A stretch of 64,000 nucleotides of DNA from Kingella_B sp963529665. Lineage in GTDB: Bacteria; Pseudomonadota; Gammaproteobacteria; Burkholderiales; Neisseriaceae. The stretch covers positions 1 through 64,000 of the forward strand of contig CAUSAG010000003.1 of NCBI GenBank assembly GCA_963529665.1, in the 5' to 3' direction. The notes beneath the pieces are model-generated. The model was not told the origin of the DNA and ran no database searches. It was given only the letters and a program-made list of their open reading frames with translations. This document shows, piece after piece, positions 58,541 through 64,000 of the stretch; positions within the stretch are counted from its first letter, which is position 1, and each line of letters starts with the position of its first letter. The translations under genes and the position numbers were made by a program.

Positions 58541-60232
58541 CTATTCGTCCCAGCCTTTTTTCTTGCTGGTTTGCCCGATGCCCACATTAAAGCTATTGGT
58601 CGGGTCAAGCTGGCGATAGAACGATTTGAGCGCGGGTTTGGCCACATACAAATGCCCCACATTATGCTCGGCGGGATATTGTGCGCCGCGCTCGTCCAGC
58701 AGATGCCACATTTCGTGTTCCAACGCCATGCAATCGTTGCCTTTTTTCACGATGTAATCTTGGTGGAAAACGTGACAGAAGAAATGCCCGTAATACAGCT
58801 TGTGGCTGAGTTTGCTGTTGATGCTTTCAGGCAGCACTTCCAGCCAGTCGCGGTCGTTGCGGCGCAGCGCGATGTCCAGCGCAACAATGTCTTCCACTTC
58901 ATCGTGATGTACGGCGCGATAGCGCACGGCTGCGCTGGCTACGGCAAAACGGTGCAGCATCGCCGCCTGCGCTTGCGCGGCATCGCATTCAAAATAGCCA
59001 CCTTTGCTCGGGTCGCTGAAAAATTGGCGCAAATAGTCGCGCGTTTCGGCTACGCCGTCGCCGCCTGCTTTTACGATTAAATGATGCTCGTAGCGGTCGC
59101 GGTAATCCAGCATGATTTGCGGCAGATGCTGCGGCAGCAATTTAGATGCTAATTGCAAAAAGCGGTCGGCAAAATGCTGCGGCAGGAAGGGGATTTTTTT
59201 GGCGATGCGGTCGACTTTCTCTTTGGCGGCAAAGAGTTTGGGCAGGTTGTGCGTGCCCGCGTGTTTAATCACGTAAAACATATCTTTGCCATACACTTCG
59301 GCGATGTTAAACGCTTCGCGGTGGATGTATTCGCCCGACACGGGCAGCGTTTTGAAGCTGCCGAGCATATCGCGGCGGATTTGCGTGAGCACGTTGGTGT
59401 CGTTGGTGCCGATGTAGAACACGGCGGTTTGCGTTTCGGCGGGGAAGGTGTCTAGGCGCACGGCGAACACGGCGAGCTTGCCTGCGCTGCCTGATGCTTC
59501 GTAATGCCGCGCGGGGTCGGCGTTGAAGCGGGCGGGGGTGTCGGCATCAATTTCGCGCACGTGGTTGCAATAGGCGTGGTCGTGCCCTTTGCCGCCTGCG
59601 CTGATGTCTTTGCGTTGGTAATGATGTCCTTGCAAGTTGGTTAAGATTTCTTCGGGCGTGTCGCCCAAATCTATGCCTAAATGGTTTACCAGTTCTAATT
59701 CGCCCGCTGCGTTGATTTGGGCATACAACGCCATTTCGGTGTAGGCGGGGCCGCGTTGCACCAGCGCGCCGCCAGAGTTGTTGCACACGCCGCCCACAAT
59801 AGACGCGCCGATGCACGATGAGCCAATCACGCTGTGCGGTTCGCGCCCAAGCGGTTTGAGCAGCAATTCCAGTTTGTTGAGCGTGGAACCCGGTAGGCAA
59901 ACGGCTTGTTCGTTGTTGTTGATAAGCTGAATGCCGTTGTTGCGCATGGTGTTGATGATAACGATGTCGCGGTCGTAATCGTTGCCGCTGGGGGTGGAGC
60001 CGCCTGTTAGCCCCGTGTTGGCGGCTTGGCTGATCACAATGACGCCTGCTTCCACACAGGCTTGCAGCACGCGCCATTGCTCCAACAGCGTGGCGGGGCG
60101 CACTACGGCGAGCGCGTTGCCCGAGCCGAAGCGGTAGCCTTCGCGGAAAGGCAGCGTTTGCGCGGGGTCGGTGAGGACGTGTTGGCTGCCAACGATTTCT
60201 TGCAGTTTGGGGATAAGGGTAGATGAAGACAT
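58541..60232 (-). CDS. dld: Quinone-dependent D-lactate dehydrogenase
   Basis: A 563-aa peripheral membrane FAD enzyme oxidising D-lactate to pyruvate and feeding quinones. The FAD-binding PCMH segment is SQAANTGLTGGSTPSGNDYDRDIVIIN. The family-specific membrane-binding region and C-terminus (WHLLDERGAQYPAEHNVGHLY) follow. Length and sequence match E. coli Dld. AAGGAG lies 8 nt before the start. Monocistronic. Confidence 0.95.
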   Translation of the reverse strand: MSSSTLIPKLQEIVGSQHVLTDPAQTLPFREGYRFGSGNALAVVRPATLLEQWRVLQACVEAGVIVISQAANTGLTGGSTPSGNDYDRDIVIINTMRNNGIQLINNNEQAVCLPGSTLNKLELLLKPLGREPHSVIGSSCIGASIVGGVCNNSGGALVQRGPAYTEMALYAQINAAGELELVNHLGIDLGDTPEEILTNLQGHHYQRKDISAGGKGHDHAYCNHVREIDADTPARFNADPARHYEASGSAGKLAVFAVRLDTFPAETQTAVFYIGTNDTNVLTQIRRDMLGSFKTLPVSGEYIHREAFNIAEVYGKDMFYVIKHAGTHNLPKLFAAKEKVDRIAKKIPFLPQHFADRFLQLASKLLPQHLPQIMLDYRDRYEHHLIVKAGGDGVAETRDYLRQFFSDPSKGGYFECDAAQAQAAMLHRFAVASAAVRYRAVHHDEVEDIVALDIALRRNDRDWLEVLPESINSKLSHKLYYGHFFCHVFHQDYIVKKGNDCMALEHEMWHLLDERGAQYPAEHNVGHLYVAKPALKSFYRQLDPTNSFNVGIGQTSKKKGWDE

Positions 60233-60384
60233 GAATGTGCTCCTTGCGTGTGATGATTTTGCGGTTGTTGCATCGCAAAACTTTGTTTCAGGCTGCCTGA
60301 AATGTAGTGCGATGTAGTGGGCGATATTAGCAACAAATCTGGCGGCTGAAAACCGTTAAACCGCCATTTAAGCGGGCAAATTGC

Positions 60385-60451
60385 CAAATGCTTAATGCTC
60401 TAAAAACATGGCATTCTGTTGCCGCCATGTGTTTAGAGCATTAAGCGTTTG
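60385..60451. repeat. Long near-perfect palindrome, 28-bp arms
   Basis: Left arm 60385-60412 and right arm 60424-60451 match in 26 of 28 positions (core GCTTAATGCTCTAAA) around an 11-nt loop. There is no U-run. It lies between the yhbP-like stop and the dld start. It could be a transcript-processing hairpin, a MITE remnant or a protein-binding site. Confidence 0.75.
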
Positions 60452-60469
60452 GGGATTGTAAACCCGTTT

Positions 60470-60910
60470 TCAGGCTGCCTCATCGCGCTGCCACAGCGTT
60501 TTTTTGGCGAAAACTAGCTTGTTATCGGTAAATTTAACCGTTGCCAAGCGTAACGCCCACACATCGCTTTTCATCGCACGCGCGGAAGGATGCGCCTTGT
60601 AAAACAACGCTTTGGCGCGATCGGCTTCCGCTTCATCGCTTAACAACAGCGCCTGCGCGGTAAATTGAATGCCGCTGATTTTGGCGATGCTGTGTGGCTG
60701 CCCCGCAATCGTGCCTGCCACATTGGGCTGCGCCGCCATATTTTCGCCATGCTGCGTTTTGCGCGAAGTGAGCACAATCAATTGCGCGCGCTCCGCATCA
60801 AACACATAAAAACAACATGCGCTCCACAAGCCCTGCGCCGATGCCGTTGCGATGCTAACTACATGATTATTAATGAAAAATTGCGCCATATTGTTTGGAA
60901 TTGGCTGCAT
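60470..60910 (-). CDS. YhbP-like (UPF0306) flavin-binding split-barrel protein
   Basis: A 146-aa protein of the pyridoxamine-phosphate-oxidase-like FMN split barrel. It starts NNHVVSIATASAQGLWSACCFYVFDAERAQLIVLTS and contains AGTIAGQPHSIAKISGIQFTAQA, as in E. coli YhbP. Function is unknown; probably an FMN or heme-related redox protein. AAAGGA precedes the start. Its C-terminus is encoded partly by a DUS (RDEAA). Confidence 0.85.
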   Translation of the reverse strand: MQPIPNNMAQFFINNHVVSIATASAQGLWSACCFYVFDAERAQLIVLTSRKTQHGENMAAQPNVAGTIAGQPHSIAKISGIQFTAQALLLSDEAEADRAKALFYKAHPSARAMKSDVWALRLATVKFTDNKLVFAKKTLWQRDEAA

Positions 60911-61122
60911 GATTTTATCCTTTCTGTGCGTGGGATTTTTCAGGCTGCATCAGATCGCTATCATAGGCAGCCTGAAAATTAGTTTTGCTCCATCTGCTAA
61001 CACGCGCAAAAACCAATCGGCAAGCTCGTTGCCACAAAAAAAGCGCATCAACATTCCCAAGCGGGCAGATTTTACGCCCCTTTTCAGCTACACTCGCCCC
61101 TTTTACCTTTTTCAGGCTGCCT

Positions 61123-61443
61123 ATGATCACCCAACTTTCCCCGCAGCAAGCCCAAGCGCTGTTGCAACAACGCCCCGACACCCTTTTGCTGGACGTGCGC
61201 GAAGAGAGCGAAACCCAAATCTGCCAAATTGCCAACAGCGTTCACATCCCGATGAACCTTATCCCCTTGCGGCAAAACGAATTGCCCGACGGCGTGGCGA
61301 TTGTCGTGTATTGCCACCACGGCTTGCGCAGTCTGAACGTCGCCCGATTTTTGGAACACGCAGGCTTTGAGGAACTGTATAACTTGACAGGCGGCATAGA
61401 AGCATGGGCGCAGGAAGTTGAGCCTGATATGGCAAGGTATTGA
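61123..61443 (+). CDS. Single-domain rhodanese
   Basis: A 106-aa sulfurtransferase-fold protein with active-site Cys64 in the loop YCHHGLRS and the usual LLDVREESE start. It is likely cytoplasmic and carries sulfur or phosphatase-like activity; partners unknown. The ATG is immediately preceded by a DUS complement (TTTTTCAGGCTGCCTATG) with no Shine-Dalgarno. An inverted DUS pair (61479-61509) follows. Confidence 0.9.
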   Translation: MITQLSPQQAQALLQQRPDTLLLDVREESETQICQIANSVHIPMNLIPLRQNELPDGVAIVVYCHHGLRSLNVARFLEHAGFEELYNLTGGIEAWAQEVEPDMARY

Positions 61444-61478
61444 ATTTGAAAATGTTATCCCATGCGAAAAAACACCAA

Positions 61479-61509
61479 AGGCAGCCTGAAAACCAATTTC
61501 AGGCTGCCT
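61479..61509. terminator. Inverted-DUS terminator after the rhodanese gene
   Basis: DUS 61479-61491 and its complement 61497-61509 with a 5-nt loop and a following TTT. It also faces the end of the putative small RNA on the other strand. Confidence 0.7.
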
Positions 61510-61527
61510 TTTGAGTTTGGCGCAGAC

Positions 61528-61613
61528 AAAAAAAATGCGCTTGTTTTGCAACAAGCGCGAAATCTACAAAGGAGAAATAGAGGAGAAATATTCAACCGCT
61601 TGCGCGGCTGAAC
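61528..61613 (-). ncRNA. Putative trans-acting small RNA with two anti-Shine-Dalgarno motifs
   Basis: On the minus strand a consensus promoter (61621-61649) is followed by a ~86-nt transcript. A 9-bp hairpin is capped by GCAA (TTCAGCCGC-GCAA-GCGGTTGAA, 61612-61591). An unpaired CU-rich stretch then carries ATTTCTCCT twice (61589-61581 and 61578-61570), complementary to AGGAGAAAT. The terminator stem GCGCTTGT/ACAAGCGC (61558-61537) ends in a U8 run (61535-61528). No ORF is present. The design matches Hfq-type sRNAs that occlude ribosome binding sites; in principle it resembles the CU-rich sibling sRNAs of Neisseria. Identity with a known family is not established. Confidence 0.72.
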
Positions 61614-61620
61614 GGGGCGA

Positions 61621-61649
61621 ATTATGTATTTTTATTTCATATCTGTCAA
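61621..61649 (-). promoter_or_regulatory. Consensus sigma70 promoter of the putative sRNA
   Basis: TTGACA (61649-61644), a 17-bp spacer and CATAAT (61626-61621) on the minus strand. It is one of the best promoter matches in the window, and no start codon follows within the transcript it would make. Confidence 0.8.
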
Positions 61650-61844
61650 GCTCAGAATGCAAAGGCGCGCGTTGGACAGAATTTTGTTTTTGTTGAAATA
61701 CAACAAATTAGGCGTGTTTTGCTGCGGCGAATTTGTAGATATATATCAACATTCATGAATGTTTGTTTACGCATCATGTTTGTGGCGACGGCATTGATGC
61801 AGCCTGAAAACAGGAAAATGCGGGCAAAGGCGTTTTCAGGCTGC

Positions 61845-62663
61845 CTATTTTTTCTGCCATGCGCGTTTGAGAATGTGTAGCCAGTCATGCCAATCCAGCG
61901 TGGGGCGATGTTGGAATACATCATATTGATTGGCGGCGATTTTTTCTAAGATGCGATTGCCACCGAGAATAATCATGCGGATTTCAAAGCCGATGCGCCC
62001 TGTGAGCGCCTTGCCCAGCGGCGCGCCTGCGTGCAGGATTTTTTGCGTTTTGTCGCATTGGTGGGCGATAAGGCGGCGCAGTTGTGGGGTGATTTTGCCT
62101 TGCGCGAGGTCTTGCTCGCTCACTTGAAATTTGGCGAGATCTTCTTGCGGCAGGTAAACGCGGTTTTTTTGCCAATCCAGCGCGATGTCTTGCCAAAAAT
62201 TGATGAGTTGCAACGCGGTGCAGATGCCGTCGCTTTGGGCAATGTGATAAGGGTCGGTTGTGCCGTTAAGATGCAATACGATGCGCCCAACGGGATTGGC
62301 GGAGCGGCGGGCGTAGTCAATCAGCTCGGCGAAGTTTTGATAGCGTGTTTTTTCGGTATCTTGCTGAAAGGCGGAGAGCAGGTCGTAGAAGGGTTTGAGT
62401 GGGATTTGGAATGGGGCGATGGCTTCGCGGTTGAGCCGTTGCATCAGCGTGGTTTGCGGTGGCTGATTGGCGGCGATGCGATCTAGCTCGGCTTTGAGTG
62501 CGGCTAATTGGGCTTGGCGCTCGGCTGGCGTGGCGTTGCCTTCGTCGGCGATGTCGTCGGCGGTGCGGGCAAAGGCGTAAACGGCGTGGATGGGGCGGCG
62601 CAAACGGCGCGGTAGCAGGATGGAGCCGACGGGGAAGTTTTCGTAGTGGTTTGGGGTACTCAT
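61845..62663 (-). CDS. hpnC: Squalene synthase-like protein HpnC
   Basis: A 272-aa trans-isoprenyl diphosphate synthase of the squalene/phytoene synthase family. The first Asp-rich motif is FARTADDIADE (36-41). The second region is LQLINFWQDIALDWQKNRVYLPQEDL, where the usual DxxxD appears as DIALD. It resembles HpnC of the HpnCDE hopanoid route, which makes squalene via hydroxysqualene; no hpnD or hpnE lies nearby. The start MSTPNHYENFPVGS at 62663 matches HpnC proteins. Confidence 0.88.
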   Translation of the reverse strand: MSTPNHYENFPVGSILLPRRLRRPIHAVYAFARTADDIADEGNATPAERQAQLAALKAELDRIAANQPPQTTLMQRLNREAIAPFQIPLKPFYDLLSAFQQDTEKTRYQNFAELIDYARRSANPVGRIVLHLNGTTDPYHIAQSDGICTALQLINFWQDIALDWQKNRVYLPQEDLAKFQVSEQDLAQGKITPQLRRLIAHQCDKTQKILHAGAPLGKALTGRIGFEIRMIILGGNRILEKIAANQYDVFQHRPTLDWHDWLHILKRAWQKK

Positions 62664-62740
62664 GGTTTGGGTTTCTTGTTTTGGATGGATGTGTGCGAGA
62701 GTTTCAGGCTGCCTTTGGAGATAAGGCAGCTTGAAAACAT

Positions 62741-62765
62741 AAAACCCGATAAGCGTGTTATCGGG
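62741..62765 (-). terminator. Terminator of dksA
   Basis: CCCGATAA / TTATCGGG perfect 8-bp stem with loop GCGTG, followed on the minus strand by TTTT; 8 nt after the dksA stop. Confidence 0.85.
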
Positions 62766-62772
62766 CAGGGAT

Positions 62773-63192
62773 TTAATCGGCAAATTGTTTTTTTAACCGC
62801 TCGCGGCGTTCTTGCGCTTCTACGGATAGGGTTGCTGTGGGGCGGGCGAGCAGGCGTTTTAAGCCGATGGGTTCGCCTGTGTCGTGGCAGAAGCCGTATT
62901 CGCCTTCGTCAATGGCGCGGATGGAGGCTTGGATTTTAGCAAGCAGTTTGCGTTCGCGGTCGCGGGCGCGCAGTTCTAGCGCGTATTCTTCTTCTTGACT
63001 GGCGCGGTCGGCAGGGTCGGCAGCGGATGCGGTGTCGTGTTGCATACGGTCGGTGGTGGCATCGGCTTTGTTGATGATTTCGTCTTGTTGCTTGGTGAGC
63101 AGATTGCGGAAAAATTCTAGATGCTGCGCGTTCATGTAATCATCTTCTGGGCCGTCCCATGCGATGATGTCTTTTTCGGTAAGCTTTGCCAT
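62773..63192 (-). CDS. dksA: RNA polymerase-binding transcription factor DksA (single-Cys type)
   Basis: A 139-aa ppGpp cofactor that binds the RNA polymerase secondary channel. It has a coiled coil with the acidic tip DPADRAS (59-65) and a C-terminal globular part YGFCHDTGEPIGLKRLLARPTATLSVEAQERR. Of the four zinc cysteines of E. coli DksA only C102 remains (T105, S123 and A126 replace the others). It should therefore be zinc-independent and not redox-switched, like many alpha/beta-proteobacterial DksA proteins. AAGGA precedes the start. Confidence 0.94.
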   Translation of the reverse strand: MAKLTEKDIIAWDGPEDDYMNAQHLEFFRNLLTKQQDEIINKADATTDRMQHDTASAADPADRASQEEEYALELRARDRERKLLAKIQASIRAIDEGEYGFCHDTGEPIGLKRLLARPTATLSVEAQERRERLKKQFAD

Positions 63193-63364
63193 ATTTTTAT
63201 CCTTATATTCGTAAAGCGGTGAATTTTGAAGCGGCGCATAATATCATGTTTTCAAAATTGCTTGTGTGGTTTTTGGTGGTTTCATTTTGTATAATGGATT
63301 TTTCTGTTGTTTTATGCTTTTCAGGCTGCCTAAATGGCTTTTTTGTATCTTTTTGGAGAATTTA

Positions 63365-64000
63365 ATGATGTTTAAAAAACTGGCTTTGTTGGCAATTTTA
63401 GGTTTGGCTGCGCCTGCGATGGCGGAGGAATTGCATTACAACGTGGTGGAATTTTCGGAAAGCGCGGGCGTGCGCGTGCCAAATGACACGATGTCGGTTA
63501 CGCTGCGAGTGGTGGAATCGGGTGCTTCGCGCGAGGCGGTGAGCAACAAGGTTACCAAGCGCGTAAATGCGGTATTGGCTCGAGCGAAAGGCAATCAGGC
63601 GTTTGAAGTGGAATCGGGCAGCCGCAGCGTTTATCCCGAATATGATGAAAAACGCGTGGGGATTAAGGGCTGGACGGATTCGGCGGATATTTTGGTGAAA
63701 AGTACGGATTTTGCGGCGCTGAGCAAGCTGGTGGCAGATAGCCAGCAAGATGCGATGCTGGGCGATGTGTCGTTTAGCGTGTCGCCGAAAAAATATGCGG
63801 CGGCGGTGGACGAGGCAAGCGAGCAGGCGTTGCGTTCGTTTCGCACGCGGGCGCAGAAGGTGAGCCGCACGCTGGGGTTTTCAAATTACAAGATTGTGCG
63901 CGTGGAATTGCATCAGTCGTTTGAAAATGGGGATGAGGGCGCGATGGCGGAAGCGATGCCTGCAATGGGCATGATGCGCAGAGCTAAGGCAATGGATGCG
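63365..64000 (+). CDS. SIMPL-domain (DUF541) exported protein, partial
   Basis: A signal peptide (MMFKKLALLAILGLAAPAMA) followed by a SIMPL/DUF541 domain (MSVTLRVVESGASREAVSNKVTKRVNAVLARAK; YKIVRVELHQSFEN). The gene runs off the right edge after ~212 residues. SIMPL proteins (Oxidative-stress defence YggE/BP26-like) form periplasmic oligomeric channels or rings; their function is poorly known. GGAG lies 6 nt before the first ATG; TATAAT at ~63289-63294 is a possible -10. Confidence 0.9.
   Translation, partial: MMFKKLALLAILGLAAPAMAEELHYNVVEFSESAGVRVPNDTMSVTLRVVESGASREAVSNKVTKRVNAVLARAKGNQAFEVESGSRSVYPEYDEKRVGIKGWTDSADILVKSTDFAALSKLVADSQQDAMLGDVSFSVSPKKYAAAVDEASEQALRSFRTRAQKVSRTLGFSNYKIVRVELHQSFENGDEGAMAEAMPAMGMMRRAKAMDA

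Noticed and set aside
61511..61696. Small plus-strand ORF across the putative sRNA, with GGAG motifs nearby
   Set aside because: The GGAG motifs at 61571 and 61582 are not followed by a start codon at proper spacing, and the frame lacks family features. The promoter, hairpin and terminator all lie on the minus strand.
1..64000. Frequent short repeats as a possible CRISPR array
   Set aside because: The repeats are DUS (AGGCAGCCTGAAA and complement) scattered singly or as inverted pairs, without regular spacing or cas genes.
1..64000. tRNA or rRNA genes
   Set aside because: I found no T-loop (GGTTCGAATC-type) plus acceptor-stem pairing and no rRNA-like sequence by eye; a covariance search would be decisive.

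Overview
The window is a chromosomal segment from the family Neisseriaceae, most likely Kingella or a close relative. The 13-mer AGGCAGCCTGAAA and its reverse complement occur in almost every intergenic gap and inside many genes. This is the DNA uptake sequence (DUS) dialect called AG-kingDUS. Gene content and local gene order (purF / small ORF / cvpA / SPOR / folC; CNP1-like next to adk; cmk-rpsA-ihfB) also fit Neisseriaceae. Most of the window is housekeeping chromosome with short, DUS-filled spacers and many inverted DUS pairs at gene ends. I see no rRNA, tRNA, CRISPR array or transposase gene.

Layout. 0-11.5 kb: the leuS 5' end, small membrane and secreted proteins, metG, two TonB-like periplasmic proteins, a succinyl-CoA:acetate CoA-transferase and a thioredoxin-fold oxidoreductase. 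11.6-19.2 kb: an accessory block with tex (carrying DUS of a different Neisseria dialect), a RhuM-like protein, a chorismate mutase, a single-polypeptide restriction-modification enzyme, and an S24/LexA-like protein without its catalytic serine, bracketed by identical 44-bp repeats. 19.2-28.2 kb: purF, cvpA, a folC-SPOR gene fusion, plsY, folB, a deacetylase-like protein and nadK. 28.2-31.3 kb: a yqjD/E/K-like envelope operon and a TraB/GumN protein carrying yet another DUS dialect, flanked by nested dispersed repeats. 31.3-35.8 kb: an MFS exporter, hemW, a DUF441 protein and truA. 35.8-37.4 kb: a divergent XRE regulator facing an AT-rich pair of exported proteins. 37.4-49.1 kb: dapD, a low-molecular-weight phosphatase, kdsD, bacteriohemerythrin with a structured leader, tal, cmk, rpsA, ihfB, nnrD, a CNP1-like protein and adk. 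49.3-64 kb: fimV/tspA-like, ridA, lpdA, osmC-like, an nfeD/stomatin pair, dld, a yhbP-like gene, a rhodanese, a likely small RNA, hpnC, dksA and the start of a SIMPL-domain gene.

The most interesting observations are these. (1) A putative small RNA at 61528-61613 (minus) has a near-consensus sigma70 promoter, a GCAA-capped hairpin, two tandem anti-Shine-Dalgarno motifs and a U8 terminator. (2) Mixed DUS dialects mark imported DNA in tex and in the yqj/TraB block. (3) A Ser-to-Ala S24-like protein lies beside a restriction-modification enzyme between perfect direct repeats. (4) folC is fused in frame to a SPOR protein. (5) MITE-like inverted-repeat elements occur, one nested in another repeat. 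(6) The DUS itself has been recruited as coding sequence (interdomain linkers, signal peptides, C-terminal tails), as terminators and as translation-start context.
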